DNA of 64,000 nt from Erysipelotrichaceae bacterium (GCA_017473265.1 JAFULQ010000005.1:95042-159041); one strand, 5' to 3'; positions 36,115-46,064 are shown, counted from the first letter of the stretch. Notes: generated by a model from the sequence alone, not told the origin. Translations and numbers: made by a program.

Positions 36115-37425
36115 ATGATTGAAGGAGTAGTAGCGATTGTTGGTAGACCAAATGTTGGAAAATCAACAATTTTTAATCGAATGATTGGTGAGCGATTATC
36201 CATTGTGGAAGATACACCTGGGGTAACTCGTGACCGTATTTATGGAAAATGTACTTGGTTGACGAAAGAATTCCGTTGTATTGATACTGGTGGAATTCAA
36301 ATGGATGATCAACCTTTTCAAAATGAAATTCAAATGCAAGTTGAAATTGCATTAGATGAAGCAGATTGTGTTGTATTTGTTACTAGTGCTAAAGAAGGTG
36401 TTACTAGTGATGATGAATACATTGCTAGAATGTTAAGAAAGAGTAAAAAGCCTGTTATTTTGGCTGTAAATAAAGTTGATGATACTCATATGATTTCTAA
36501 TATCTATGAGTTTTATGAATTGGGTTTAGGTGATCCTATGCCTGTGAGTGGATCTCATGGTATTGGTATGGGTGATTTATTAGATGCTGTTGTAAGTAAT
36601 TTTAATAAGCCTAAAAAAGATGAATATGATGGTATGATTCGTTTTGCAGTTATTGGTAGACCGAATGTAGGTAAAAGTTCTTTGGTTAATGCATTATTGA
36701 ATCAAGAACGTGTTATTGTATCTGATGTAGAGGGTACGACCCGTGATGCTATCGATACTCCGTTTACACGTGATGGTAAAGAATATGTAGTTATTGATAC
36801 TGCTGGTATTCGTAAAAAGGGTAAAATTTATGAGAATATTGAGAAATATTCGATTTTACGAGCAATGAGTGCGATTGAGCGTTCTGATGTGGTATTATTT
36901 GTAATCGATGGAGAAACGGGGATTCGTGATCAAGATAAACATGTTGCTGGATATGCACATGAAGCTGGGAAAGCGATTGTTATTGTCTATAATAAATGGG
37001 ATACTGTTGAAAAAGATGATAAAACAATGCATAAGATTGAAAAAGAAATTCGTGAACAGTTCTTGTATTTGTCATATGCACCAATTGTATTTGTAAGTGC
37101 AAAAACAAAACAAAAAGTTCATAATTTATTCCCAGTAATCGAAGAAGTTTATCAATATAGTCAATTACGTATTGCGACAAATGTATTAAATGAAGTATTG
37201 GCGGATGCGCAAATTTCAACACCTCCACCAACACATAATGGAAAACGTTTGCGTATTAATTATGCATCTCAAGTAGCAATTACGCCACCAACATTTGTAT
37301 TATTTGTTAATGACGTGGAATTGTTGCATTTTAGTTATCAAAGATACTTAGAAAACAAATTAAGAGAAGCATTTGGCTTTAATGGTAATCCAATTCGTAT
37401 TTTAGCTCGTTTAAAGAACCAGTGA
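36115..37425 (+). CDS. der: Ribosome assembly GTPase Der (EngA)
   Basis: This 436-residue GTPase has two tandem G domains: GRPNVGKST (residues 9-17) and GRPNVGKSS (near 180-188), DTGG and [10 protein letters not shown] switch motifs, NKVD and NKWD specificity motifs, and a C-terminal KH-like domain. It acts in 50S subunit assembly. It is in the cmk-der-gpsA order common in Bacillota. Confidence 0.97.
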   Translation: MIEGVVAIVGRPNVGKSTIFNRMIGERLSIVEDTPGVTRDRIYGKCTWLTKEFRCIDTGGIQMDDQPFQNEIQMQVEIALDEADCVVFVTSAKEGVTSDDEYIARMLRKSKKPVILAVNKVDDTHMISNIYEFYELGLGDPMPVSGSHGIGMGDLLDAVVSNFNKPKKDEYDGMIRFAVIGRPNVGKSSLVNALLNQERVIVSDVEGTTRDAIDTPFTRDGKEYVVIDTAGIRKKGKIYENIEKYSILRAMSAIERSDVVLFVIDGETGIRDQDKHVAGYAHEAGKAIVIVYNKWDTVEKDDKTMHKIEKEIREQFLYLSYAPIVFVSAKTKQKVHNLFPVIEEVYQYSQLRIATNVLNEVLADAQISTPPPTHNGKRLRINYASQVAITPPTFVLFVNDVELLHFSYQRYLENKLREAFGFNGNPIRILARLKNQ

Positions 37426-37435
37426 GGGTGAAAAG

Positions 37436-38428
37436 ATGAAAATTGTTGTTATTGGAAGCGGAAGTTGGGGTACAGCTTTAGCTCAAGTATTAATTGATAA
37501 TAAACAAAACTGTATTTTGTATGGAAATAATCCTGAAGAAATTCAAGATATTCATGATAATCATGCAAATTCTAAATATTTTCCAGGTGTGTATTTACAC
37601 ACAAAGTTGGATGCAACAACGGATAGTTCTGTAATTAAAGATGCAGATATTGTTGTACTTTCAGTGCCTACTGTGGCGATTGAAAGTGTTTGTCAACAAG
37701 TATCTTCTTTAGTAGAAAAACCTGTTATGATTGTGAATACAGCAAAAGGATTTCATCCAACAACACATGAACGAATGAGTGTAATTATTAAACGTTCTAT
37801 GGATGAAAGTAAATTAGTTGATGTTGTGTCATTAATTGGTCCTTCTCACGCAGAAGAAGTGGTTCGTAGAATGTACACTACTGTAAATGCAGTTTGTGAG
37901 AATATTGAATCTGCAAAAGTGATTCAACAATTATTCTCAAATGAATATTTTAGAGTGTATCATAGCAGTGATGTTGTTGGTTCTGAAATTGCAGTAGCAA
38001 TTAAGAATGTTATTGCCTTAGGTAGTGGTATTTCTACTGGTTTAGGATTAGGTGATAATGCAAGAGCTGGTTTGATGACTAGAGGATTGGCTGAAATGGC
38101 TCGTTTTGGTATGGCATTTGGTGCTGATATGAAAACATTTATGGGTTTATGTGGAATTGGTGATTTGATTGTTACATGTACAAGTCATCATTCTCGTAAT
38201 TTCCAAGCGGGTTTAATGATTGGTGAGGCGAATTCTGCTGAAGCATTTTGGGAAAAGAATACGAAAACTGTTGAAGGTGTACGTGCATGCGAAGCAGTAT
38301 ATTTAGAAGCACAGAAGCATGGTATTTCTATGCCGATTACAAGTGAACTTTATCATGTGTTATATGAGGGTGCTAAACCTTCTGAATGTATTTTAAAATT
38401 AATGACTCGTGAATTAAAACATGAATAA
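37436..38428 (+). CDS. gpsA: Glycerol-3-phosphate dehydrogenase [NAD(P)+]
   Basis: This 330-residue enzyme reduces dihydroxyacetone phosphate to sn-glycerol-3-phosphate for phospholipid synthesis. The dinucleotide-binding loop is VIGSGSWGTALAQ (residues 4-16); IGPSHAEE near 137 and KNVIALGSG near 189 with the catalytic lysine are conserved. AGGGTG precedes the ATG 11 nt after der. A terminator follows. Confidence 0.95.
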   Translation: MKIVVIGSGSWGTALAQVLIDNKQNCILYGNNPEEIQDIHDNHANSKYFPGVYLHTKLDATTDSSVIKDADIVVLSVPTVAIESVCQQVSSLVEKPVMIVNTAKGFHPTTHERMSVIIKRSMDESKLVDVVSLIGPSHAEEVVRRMYTTVNAVCENIESAKVIQQLFSNEYFRVYHSSDVVGSEIAVAIKNVIALGSGISTGLGLGDNARAGLMTRGLAEMARFGMAFGADMKTFMGLCGIGDLIVTCTSHHSRNFQAGLMIGEANSAEAFWEKNTKTVEGVRACEAVYLEAQKHGISMPITSELYHVLYEGAKPSECILKLMTRELKHE

Positions 38429-38429
38429 T

Positions 38430-38457
38430 GGCAGGCTTGAAAAAGTTTGCCTTTTTT
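38430..38457 (+). terminator. Terminator after gpsA
   Basis: GGCAGGCTT pairs with AAGTTTGCC (two G-U) around a GAAA-type loop, followed by six T. Confidence 0.8.
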
Positions 38458-38474
38458 AGTAAAGGAGGATCGTT

Positions 38475-40064
38475 ATGCAATATAAAAAAATTGAAGTGCA
38501 ATCCTATCGTGAAATCATGGATCAATATCATATTGGATCATTATTGGCGAAAGTATTAGCGTATTATCAATGGGATGATTGTAAAATATCTGATTTTTTG
38601 TGTGTGAAAAAAGGGTATGATAGTAATACGCATCAAGTTGCTATAAATATTAAAGAACGTATCGAAAAGGCTAAAATAAAACACGAAAAAGTATTTGTTT
38701 TTGGTGATTATGATACGGATGGTATTTGTGCTACGACAATGATGGTAAAACTGCTTAAAGAATTGGGAATAGAAGTTGGTTTTTATATTCCGAATCGTTT
38801 AGAAGAAGGATATGGTTTAAATGTAGAAAGAACTAAACAAGCAATCGAAAAAGGTTATCAATTAATCATTACTGTTGATAATGGAGTTAAGGCTTATGAT
38901 GCTTTATTAGAAGCCAAAAATTGTGGAGTCGATGTAATCGTTGTAGATCATCATACACTAGAGGATGAGGTAGATTGTCTATATTTGTGGCATCCTTCAA
39001 TGATTGATGTTTCTTGTCAATATTTATGTGGTGCTGGTTGTGTTTTACAATTGGTTAAACTATTTGGTGTAAATATTGAACCATATTTAGCTTTAGCTGC
39101 AGTTGCGACGATTGGAGATATGATGGTGCTTGAAGGCGAAAATCGTTGGATTGTTCAACAAGGGTTACGTGTAATTAATGAAGGGAAGCATATGGCATTT
39201 CGATCATTGATTAAGAATGCACCGATAAACGAAGAAGATATATCATTTACGATTGTACCTAAATTAAATGCTATAGGTAGATTGGCTGATAGAGCAAATG
39301 CTAATCAGCTTGTACATTTTTTATTGTGTGAACAAATTGAACAAGTTGAACGTATGGCTTTACAAATTCAAGCGTTAAATGACGAACGTAAAAAAATGAC
39401 GGTTGAGCATGAAGAGTGGGTGGATGAAAAATCATTGTTAGATTCATTTATGATTGTAAAAGATGAAAGATTTCATCCAGGTATTGTTGGCTTGTTAGCC
39501 AATCGTTTGTGTAAAACCTATCAAAAGCCTGTAATGGTATTGAGTGAAAAAGAGGATTGTTATGTAGGTAGCGTTCGCTCTATTGATAGTTTAAATTTGA
39601 TGGAGTATTTGCCAAATATTGCGGATAAATTTGTAGCATTTGGTGGGCATAAACAAGCTGCGGGTATCACATTTAAAAAAGAAGCATTAAATGAAATTTC
39701 TACATATTTACAATCTATTTCTTATGAGAAAGTTGAAGAAGTAGAGAATTGTTTAATGGTTGATGAAGTAGATTTGCAATGGAGTAATATTCAAGAACTG
39801 TTTGCATATGGTCCTTTTGGACAAGGTGTACAATTACCTTGTTTGTGGTATAAGGCAACTCAAATTACAAATTATCGTTATATGAAAAAAGAAACATATC
39901 TAAAATGGCAATTTCCTACAATTGAAGCAACTTGGTTTTCGACTACAAATACCTATCAAGATTTTGTAAATGAAGCTGATTTAGTGTTTATTGGAAAACT
40001 TGGAAAAAATGTATATCGCGGTATGGTGAATTACGTTTTACAAGTTCAACACGTGATAAAATAA
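38475..40064 (+). CDS. recJ: Single-strand DNA-specific exonuclease RecJ
   Basis: This 529-residue DHH-family nuclease has the metal motifs FGDYDTDG (residues 76-83), VDNG near 134 and VVDHH near 155-159, plus DHHA1 with GGHKQAAG near 390. It degrades 5' ends of single-stranded DNA in repair and recombination. It is shorter than many RecJ proteins (about 560 to 780), lacking the long C-terminal extension seen in Bacillus. AAAGGAGG precedes the ATG. apt and rel follow, the same order as in many Firmicutes. Confidence 0.93.
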   Translation: MQYKKIEVQSYREIMDQYHIGSLLAKVLAYYQWDDCKISDFLCVKKGYDSNTHQVAINIKERIEKAKIKHEKVFVFGDYDTDGICATTMMVKLLKELGIEVGFYIPNRLEEGYGLNVERTKQAIEKGYQLIITVDNGVKAYDALLEAKNCGVDVIVVDHHTLEDEVDCLYLWHPSMIDVSCQYLCGAGCVLQLVKLFGVNIEPYLALAAVATIGDMMVLEGENRWIVQQGLRVINEGKHMAFRSLIKNAPINEEDISFTIVPKLNAIGRLADRANANQLVHFLLCEQIEQVERMALQIQALNDERKKMTVEHEEWVDEKSLLDSFMIVKDERFHPGIVGLLANRLCKTYQKPVMVLSEKEDCYVGSVRSIDSLNLMEYLPNIADKFVAFGGHKQAAGITFKKEALNEISTYLQSISYEKVEEVENCLMVDEVDLQWSNIQELFAYGPFGQGVQLPCLWYKATQITNYRYMKKETYLKWQFPTIEATWFSTTNTYQDFVNEADLVFIGKLGKNVYRGMVNYVLQVQHVIK

Positions 40065-40067
40065 ACG

Positions 40068-40095
40068 TGTACAATACTAAAAGTTTTGTTATAAT
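40068..40095 (+). promoter_or_regulatory. Promoter of apt
   Basis: TGTACA and TATAAT are spaced by 16 bp, 26 nt before the apt start. Confidence 0.45.
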
Positions 40096-40121
40096 AATAC
40101 TGTTAATATGGAGGCATAGTT

Positions 40122-40637
40122 ATGGATTTAAAACAATATATTGCAAGTGTACAAGATTTTCCAAAGGAAGGAATTCTATTTCGTGATATTACACCATTAA
40201 TGGCACATGGAGAAGCATTCAAAGAAGCGTGCTTAGTCATTGAAAATTTCGCGAAAGAAAAAGAAGCGGATATTATCGTTGGACCTGAATCTCGTGGGTT
40301 TATTTTTGGATGCCCAGTGGCTTATAGCTTAGGAATTGGATTTGTTCCTGTTCGTAAACCTAATAAGTTACCTAGAGAAACTATTAGCTATAAATATGAT
40401 TTAGAATATGGATCAAATGAATTACATATGCATAAAGATGGAATTCAACCTGGTCAAAAAGTGTTAATTGTTGATGACTTACTAGCAACTGGTGGTACTG
40501 TTGAAGCTACAATCAAAATGGTTGAAGACTTAGGTGGTATTGTTGTTGGTTGTGCGTTTTTGATTGAACTTGAAGGCTTGAATGGCAGAGAATTGTTAAA
40601 AGGCTATGATGTGCTTTCAGTAATGTCATACGAATAA
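40122..40637 (+). CDS. apt: Adenine phosphoribosyltransferase
   Basis: This 171-residue purine salvage enzyme makes AMP from adenine and [13 protein letters not shown] near residues 53-61 and the PRPP-binding loop [13 protein letters not shown] near 114-126 are canonical. Length is normal. It stands before the (p)ppGpp synthetase gene, as in Bacillus (recJ-apt-relA). Confidence 0.97.
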   Translation: MDLKQYIASVQDFPKEGILFRDITPLMAHGEAFKEACLVIENFAKEKEADIIVGPESRGFIFGCPVAYSLGIGFVPVRKPNKLPRETISYKYDLEYGSNELHMHKDGIQPGQKVLIVDDLLATGGTVEATIKMVEDLGGIVVGCAFLIELEGLNGRELLKGYDVLSVMSYE

Positions 40638-40640
40638 CTA

Positions 40641-40662
40641 AGCGAAGAATTCTTCGCTTTTT
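40641..40662 (+). terminator. Terminator after apt
   Basis: AGCGAAGAATTCTTCGCT is a perfect 18-bp palindrome followed by five T and C. Confidence 0.8.
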
Positions 40663-40685
40663 CTATAAGAGAGGGGATGAAAGGT

Positions 40686-42887
40686 ATGTCGAAAAATAAA
40701 ATTATTACCGCTGAAATGATGTTTGAACAAGCAAAGACTTATCTTTCAGAAGAAAGTCTTGCCCTAATAACTAAAGCATATAATTATGCAAACGAAAAAC
40801 ATGAAGGGCAATTTCGTAAAAGTGGAGATCCATACATTATTCATGCAATTGCAGTTGGATATATTTTAGCTACAATTCATGGTGGACCAAAAACAATTGC
40901 AGCGGGATTGTTACATGATGTAATGGAAGATTGTGATGTTTCTAGGGAAACTATGGTAGAAGAATTTGGAGAAGAAATTACTACTTTAGTTGAAGCAGTC
41001 ACAAAAATTGGTAATATTAAATTTAAAGATGAAAAAGAATATTTAGCAGCGAACCATCGTAAAATTTTTATTGCGATGGCAAAGGATGTTCGTGTAATTT
41101 TGATTAAATTGGTTGACCGTTTACATAATATGCGAACATTGAATTTCATGAAGCCTGAAAAGCAAAAGAAAATTGCGCGTGAAACATTAGAAGTATATGC
41201 GCCAATTGCCCATCGTTTAGGGATGAGTGAAATTAAAAATGAATTAGAAGATTTGTGTTTTTTATATTTAGAACCTCAAAAATATCATGAAATTGCTCAC
41301 TTAGTTGAAGTTAAAAAAGACGAACGTGCAAAATTAGTTGAAAAAATGATAGGGGAAATTTCTGATATGTTGAATAAACATAACTTTAAATTCCGTATTT
41401 TTGGTCGTTCTAAACATTTGTATAGCATTCATAAAAAAATGGTTACTAAAAATAAACGATTTGAAGAAATTTTGGATTTATATGCGATTCGTATTATTAC
41501 AGAAACAGAATTAAATTGTTATGAAATTTTAGGTTATATTCATGCAAAATATCATCCAATTCCAGGTCGTCTAAAAGACTACATTGCTATGCCTAAAATG
41601 AATATGTATCAATCTTTACATACTACAATTGTGGCAGATGAGGGAAATATTTTTGAAGTGCAAATTCGTACTGAAGAGATGGATGCAATTGCAGAACAAG
41701 GGGTTGCAGCTCACTGGAGATACAAAGAAGGTAAAAAATACAGTGTTGAAGCTGAACAAAAAGAAATTGAAGAAAAACTTGCTTGGTATCGCGATTTAAC
41801 AACCATGACAGATGATGTGGATGTGTCTAGTCCAGAAGATTATATGAATGTATTACAACGTGATATTTTCGAAGCTAACGTCTATGTAATGTCACCATTA
41901 GGAAGAGTTATTGACTTGCCAAATGGGTCAACACCATTAGATTTTGCATATCGTATTCATACAGAAGTAGGACATTCTACGATAGGAGCATTGGTCAATG
42001 GGTATTTAGTTCCATTAAATACGGAATTAAAAACAGGTGATGTTGTTCAAATTCGTACAAGTAAACAATCCAATGGACCAAGTGAAGATTGGTTAAAGAT
42101 TGTTAAGACAGCACATGCTCGTAATAAAATTAAGTCATTTTTACAAAAGAAAGAAAACGAAAATCGTGCACAATTTATTGAAAAAGGTGAAACGATGTTA
42201 CGTGATGAACTGATTCGTCGTAATTTCGATGAAAAAGTTTGGATGGATAAAGGTAAGATTGAAAATGTTTGTAACCAATTTACTGTAAGTAATTACAATG
42301 ATTTGATGTATGCGATTGCAGTAAAATCAGTAAATTTACAACAAGTGATTGAGCGTTTAACAAATCAAAAAATGCCAACATTGTTGGATAATTTATCTTT
42401 AACAAAACTATTCCAATCAAGACCAAAAGAAGTAAAGAAAGTTACTTCGAACATTGGTGTATCTGTAGAAGGTATTGATTCTATGATGATTTCCTTTGCC
42501 GGTTGTTGCAAACCTGTATATGGTGATGAGATTGTTGGATTTATTTCTAAAGGACAAGGTGTAAAAGTGCATCGTAAAGACTGTCCAAATATTATAAAAG
42601 AACAACGTTTAATTAACGTGTATTGGGATGAAAGTGCAGAATCTAAAACATATGAAGCAAATTTATTGATTTATGCGAATGATAGAAACTATTTAATTAG
42701 TGACATTGTTACCATTGTTTCTCAATGTAAGGTTCGATTAATTGGTATAAATTCTTATGTTCAAAATGATCGTATTACAGCCGTTATTAAATTAACTGTT
42801 GAAGTGCATAGTTTAGAACACTTGCGTGTTTTAATTGCGAATGTTAAGAAATTAAATAGTATTACTGCAGTAGAACGTGTATTGTAA
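40686..42887 (+). CDS. rel: Bifunctional (p)ppGpp synthetase/hydrolase (Rel)
   Basis: This 733-residue long RSH protein has an intact HD hydrolase domain (AAGLLHDVMED near 72-82, and VDRLHNMRTL), a synthetase domain (RIFGRSKHLYSIHKKM near 241; LYAIRI; QSLHTTI), a TGS domain near 390-450, a zinc-finger-like region with CCKPVYGD and a C-terminal ACT domain. Both catalytic activities should be present. GAGGGG lies 9 nt before ATG 40686, which I prefer to ATG 40677 that directly abuts it. It senses uncharged tRNA on the ribosome. Confidence 0.95.
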   Translation: MSKNKIITAEMMFEQAKTYLSEESLALITKAYNYANEKHEGQFRKSGDPYIIHAIAVGYILATIHGGPKTIAAGLLHDVMEDCDVSRETMVEEFGEEITTLVEAVTKIGNIKFKDEKEYLAANHRKIFIAMAKDVRVILIKLVDRLHNMRTLNFMKPEKQKKIARETLEVYAPIAHRLGMSEIKNELEDLCFLYLEPQKYHEIAHLVEVKKDERAKLVEKMIGEISDMLNKHNFKFRIFGRSKHLYSIHKKMVTKNKRFEEILDLYAIRIITETELNCYEILGYIHAKYHPIPGRLKDYIAMPKMNMYQSLHTTIVADEGNIFEVQIRTEEMDAIAEQGVAAHWRYKEGKKYSVEAEQKEIEEKLAWYRDLTTMTDDVDVSSPEDYMNVLQRDIFEANVYVMSPLGRVIDLPNGSTPLDFAYRIHTEVGHSTIGALVNGYLVPLNTELKTGDVVQIRTSKQSNGPSEDWLKIVKTAHARNKIKSFLQKKENENRAQFIEKGETMLRDELIRRNFDEKVWMDKGKIENVCNQFTVSNYNDLMYAIAVKSVNLQQVIERLTNQKMPTLLDNLSLTKLFQSRPKEVKKVTSNIGVSVEGIDSMMISFAGCCKPVYGDEIVGFISKGQGVKVHRKDCPNIIKEQRLINVYWDESAESKTYEANLLIYANDRNYLISDIVTIVSQCKVRLIGINSYVQNDRITAVIKLTVEVHSLEHLRVLIANVKKLNSITAVERVL

Positions 42888-42901
42888 TAGGAGGAGAAAA
42901 T

Positions 42902-43975
42902 ATGCAAGAAAGAAGTATTATGTGGAAATATATCCGTGAAGAAGTAGAATGTTTACCTACATTATGGGAATATGCGCATTTAGAAGAAGTAGCAAAAGAG
43001 TTAGCTGCTAAGCAAATTGATAAAGTCTATTATGTCGCAAGTGGTAGTTCTTTAAACGTTGCGAAAGTTGTTCATAGTTGGATGGAAAAATATTGGAATT
43101 GTGAAGTTGTTTGTTTAGCACCATTAGAGTTTAAACAACGACAAAGTGTGAAAAAACAATATCCAAATACGTTAGTTATCGGAGTATCGCAAACAGGAAC
43201 TAGTCGTGGTACATTGGAGTCTTTACAATATGCTAAAGAATTGGGTTATCCTTTATTAACTTTAACTGAACGTGAAGATACGCCAATTGCGAAATTAGGT
43301 GACTATTATTTAAATTTCTGTTGTGGTGAAGAAGATAGTAATGCCAAAACAAAAGGATATAGTTCTAACTTAATTTTAGTGCAACGTTTGATTTTATTAG
43401 TTGCGAAATATAAAGGATTCATTAATGAAGACGAATATGCTAGATTGGATAATGAATTAAAAGCGAGTGTTGCTAGTGTTGCAGGCGTTATTGAAAAAAC
43501 AATTGCATGGGTAAATAACCATCAAGATTGGGCAAATATGCATGATTTAACGGTGATTGGTTATGGTAATAACTATGCGACTGCTATGGAAGGATCATTA
43601 AAATTACTTGAAACAATGAGTATTGCAAGTATGTTTATTGATATTGAAGAATTCTCACATGGAACACATCGTGCAATGCATAAAGATTCTCGTATTGTTT
43701 TATTAGCCAGTGATAGTGAAGGAAAAGAGGATACAAGAGTTACTGCGAAGTATTTACAAAATGTATCCGACTATGTGTTATTAGTTGATGCGGGTAGTGA
43801 TGCGAAAGAGGATGAACTAACATTAGTATTACCATGTATGCAAGAAACAGAATCTAGTTTATTGCATGTGGTAGTTATTCAAGTGTTATCAGTTGCATTC
43901 CCTGAATTATTAGATAAAGACCCTAACTATCCATATAATCAAGAATTAACTACAATTATTAAAACTAGAGTATAA
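42902..43975 (+). CDS. SIS-domain sugar-phosphate isomerase/deglycase
   Basis: This 357-residue protein has two SIS domains (about residues 30-170 and 200-335), with YYVASGSSLNVAK and GVSQTGTSRGTLE in the first and GYGNNYATAMEGSLKLLET in the second. This is the arrangement of the isomerase half of GlmS and of FrlB-type fructosamine deglycases. There is no glutaminase domain, so it is not GlmS. EEFSHGTHRA matches the substrate loop EFxHGP of GlmS-like enzymes. AGGAGG precedes the ATG. Its position 14 nt after rel suggests co-transcription, but no sugar transporter or kinase is nearby. Confidence 0.8.
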   Translation: MQERSIMWKYIREEVECLPTLWEYAHLEEVAKELAAKQIDKVYYVASGSSLNVAKVVHSWMEKYWNCEVVCLAPLEFKQRQSVKKQYPNTLVIGVSQTGTSRGTLESLQYAKELGYPLLTLTEREDTPIAKLGDYYLNFCCGEEDSNAKTKGYSSNLILVQRLILLVAKYKGFINEDEYARLDNELKASVASVAGVIEKTIAWVNNHQDWANMHDLTVIGYGNNYATAMEGSLKLLETMSIASMFIDIEEFSHGTHRAMHKDSRIVLLASDSEGKEDTRVTAKYLQNVSDYVLLVDAGSDAKEDELTLVLPCMQETESSLLHVVVIQVLSVAFPELLDKDPNYPYNQELTTIIKTRV

Positions 43976-43999
43976 ACCGTTGCAAAACGGTTTTTTCTT
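43974..43999 (+). terminator. Terminator after the SIS-domain gene
   Basis: AAACCGTT and AACGGTTT form an 8-bp stem around GCAA, followed by a T-rich tail. Confidence 0.88.
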
Positions 44000-44037
44000 T
44001 CTTCTTTTCGCATAGTCTATAAAGAAGGAGGATAAAT

Positions 44038-45885
44038 ATGGCACAAGGTATCCTATTAGTAGAAGTTATGGCTGCACAACAAGCAATTCCGATTTCTTCC
44101 GCAACCATACGTATTTTTAATCAAGCTTTAACGATTGATGAGGTTGTTTATAGTGATGATGAAGGCAGAAGTGACGAAGTGGTTTTACCATGTCCTGAAA
44201 GGGAATTAAGTTTAGAAGAATATAACGATATACGTCCGTATGCAGTATATCATGTAGATGTAACACTAGATGGTTACATTCCTCAATCATTTCGCAATGT
44301 GCAAATATTTGCGGATGAAACATCAATATTAACAGTTTCTATGTTTCCGCAAACAGAAAGAGTAGGTATTGATACCTATGTATTAACACCACATGGATTA
44401 TACGATCCACCAGAAATAGAAAACTCTTTAGCTCCAGATATTGAATTACAACAACGGTTGGCGGGTGGATATCCATTTATTCCAGAATATATTACTGTAC
44501 ATTTAGGAAGACCAGATGCGAATGCCAATAATGTAACGGTATCTTTCATTAATTATATTAAAAATGTTGCGTCTAGTGAGATATATCCAACCTGGCCTAA
44601 TGCTTCACTTAGGTCAAATATTTATTGTCAAATATCATTGGCTTTAAATCGTGTATATACGGAATGGTATCGGAGTAGAGGATACCCATTTGATATAACC
44701 AATAGTACAGCTTTTGATCAATACTATGTACACAATCGAGATATTTTTCAAAGTGTTAGTGTAATTGTTGATGAAATATTTAATGAATATATCCGTAAAA
44801 TTGGTACTATTAACCCATATTATGCAGAATACTGTGATGGAAGAATAGCAAATTGTCGTGGATTAAAACAATGGGGAACCGTAACATTAGCACAACAGGG
44901 AAGAAATGCATTAGAAATCTTAAAATATTATTATGGAAACGACATTGAAATAGTAGCTACAGATCGAATACAAAGTATAACAACTTCTTATCCAGGTACT
45001 GCTTTACGACAAGGAAGTCGTAGTGATGCTGTAGCGACCATACAAAGACAATTGAATCGTATCGCTATTAATTACCCAAGTATTCCAGTCAATTATCCAG
45101 TGGATGGTATTTATGGAAATCGAACAAGAGCAGCAGTATTAGCTTTTCAAAGAATTTTTAATTTAACACAAGATGGAGTAGTAGGAAAAAGTACTTGGTA
45201 TAGAATATCCTATATTTATGTAGCAGTTACCAAATTAGCAGAATTAACATCAGAAGGTGAACGATTACCAACAAATGGTAACTATCCAGGTTTTGCCTTA
45301 CGTAGAGGAGATCAAGGCATTGAAGTGCAAGAAGCACAATATTATCTAGATTTAGTATCCGATTTTACCAGTTATGTTCCAAATTTAAGAATTGATGGTA
45401 ATTTTGGTACAGCAACTTATAATGCAGTTGTAGGATTCCAAAGATTAGCGAATCTAACACCGGATGGCATTATAGGAAGACAAACTTGGAATACTTTACG
45501 TTTGGCATATGAAGCAATACGTAATTTAAATTTAGGTAATCCAGGATATGTTGTATATCCAGGAACTGCTTTAAGACTTGGAAGTAGGGGAGAAAATGTA
45601 CGATTAATGCAAAGCTATTTAAATGCATTACGTGAAAATGCAGCTGATGGACCAGAGTTGACTGTGGATGGAATATTCGGTTCAGCTACTCAAAGTCGTG
45701 TGCGTGCATTTCAAAGAGATAATGGTTTAGAAGTGGATGGTATAATAGGACAAAATACTTGGAATGAGATTGTAAGACAATATGGAGTCATTTTAAATCG
45801 TCAAGAAATTATGGATGAACAAAGTTTATTAGCGTTAGAAAATGCAGAAACTGAAACAAATACAAAAATTTATACAGAATGGTAA
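44038..45885 (+). CDS. SpoIID-like protein with three peptidoglycan-binding repeats
   Basis: This 615-residue protein has no signal peptide. Residues 1-105 look like an immunoglobulin-type (carboxypeptidase regulatory) fold. Residues about 150-305 resemble SpoIID/LytB: a YIKNVASSEIYPTW start, FDITNSTAFDQYY and CRGLKQWGTVTLAQQGRNALEILKYYYG (in part). Three PG_binding_1 modules follow (about 320-395, 420-490 and 515-590), each with LRxGSxxxxVxxxQ, VDGxxGxxTxxAVxxFQ and DGxxGxxTW. The lack of a secretion signal suggests export with the spore or by the mother cell. A cortex-remodelling or spore-coat function is inference. Confidence 0.75.
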   Translation: MAQGILLVEVMAAQQAIPISSATIRIFNQALTIDEVVYSDDEGRSDEVVLPCPERELSLEEYNDIRPYAVYHVDVTLDGYIPQSFRNVQIFADETSILTVSMFPQTERVGIDTYVLTPHGLYDPPEIENSLAPDIELQQRLAGGYPFIPEYITVHLGRPDANANNVTVSFINYIKNVASSEIYPTWPNASLRSNIYCQISLALNRVYTEWYRSRGYPFDITNSTAFDQYYVHNRDIFQSVSVIVDEIFNEYIRKIGTINPYYAEYCDGRIANCRGLKQWGTVTLAQQGRNALEILKYYYGNDIEIVATDRIQSITTSYPGTALRQGSRSDAVATIQRQLNRIAINYPSIPVNYPVDGIYGNRTRAAVLAFQRIFNLTQDGVVGKSTWYRISYIYVAVTKLAELTSEGERLPTNGNYPGFALRRGDQGIEVQEAQYYLDLVSDFTSYVPNLRIDGNFGTATYNAVVGFQRLANLTPDGIIGRQTWNTLRLAYEAIRNLNLGNPGYVVYPGTALRLGSRGENVRLMQSYLNALRENAADGPELTVDGIFGSATQSRVRAFQRDNGLEVDGIIGQNTWNEIVRQYGVILNRQEIMDEQSLLALENAETETNTKIYTEW

Positions 45886-45892
45886 AAAAAAC

Positions 45893-45921
45893 TTGCATTA
45901 TTTTAAAAAGTTATATATAAT
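45893..45921 (+). promoter_or_regulatory. Promoter of tRNA-Arg
   Basis: TTGCAT and TATAAT are spaced by 17 bp; the -10 ends 11 nt before the tRNA. Confidence 0.75.
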
Positions 45922-45932
45922 ATTCAAGCAAT

Positions 45933-46009
45933 GTCCCTGTAGCTCAGCTGGATAGAGCACCCGCCTTCTAAGCGGGCGGTCGAAGGTTCGAATCCTTTCG
46001 GGGACGCCA
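45933..46009 (+). tRNA. tRNA-Arg (anticodon UCU)
   Basis: This is a 77-nt cloverleaf with acceptor arm GTCCCTG / CGGGGAC, D arm GCTC...GAGC, anticodon stem CCCGC/GCGGG with loop CTTCTAA (anticodon TCT), T arm with GGTTCGAATC and encoded CCA. It reads AGA codons. Its 3' end is part of the 19-bp attachment core of the integrated element, and the element restores the whole gene. Confidence 0.97.
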
Positions 46010-46014
46010 TTGCT
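45996..46014 (+). repeat. attL core of the integrated element
   Basis: TTTCGGGGACGCCATTGCT covers the T-stem/acceptor 3' half and CCA of tRNA-Arg. The identical 19 bp occur at 55055-55073 in the same orientation. Confidence 0.9.
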
Positions 46015-46023
46015 GAGTATCTA

Positions 46024-46056
46024 GGAGATTCTAAATGTTAGAATCTCCTTTATTTA
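46024..46056 (+). terminator. Element-supplied terminator for tRNA-Arg
   Basis: GGAGATTCTAA and TTAGAATCTCC form a perfect 11-bp stem around ATG followed by TTTATTTAT. It lies inside the element, just past attL, and ends plus-strand transcription from the tRNA before it enters the integrase gene in antisense. Confidence 0.8.
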
Positions 46057-46062
46057 TAGGCA
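46032..46062 (+). repeat. Left copy of a 31-bp internal direct repeat
   Basis: It matches 54980-55010 at 28 of 31 positions, including an identical TCCTTTATTTATAGGCA. The two copies would flank the core closely in the circular form. Confidence 0.7.
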
Positions 46063-46064
46063 TT

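Noticed and set aside
42902..43975. Annotation of the SIS-domain protein as GlmS
   Set aside because: The N-terminal glutaminase domain with Cys1 is missing; only the isomerase half is present.
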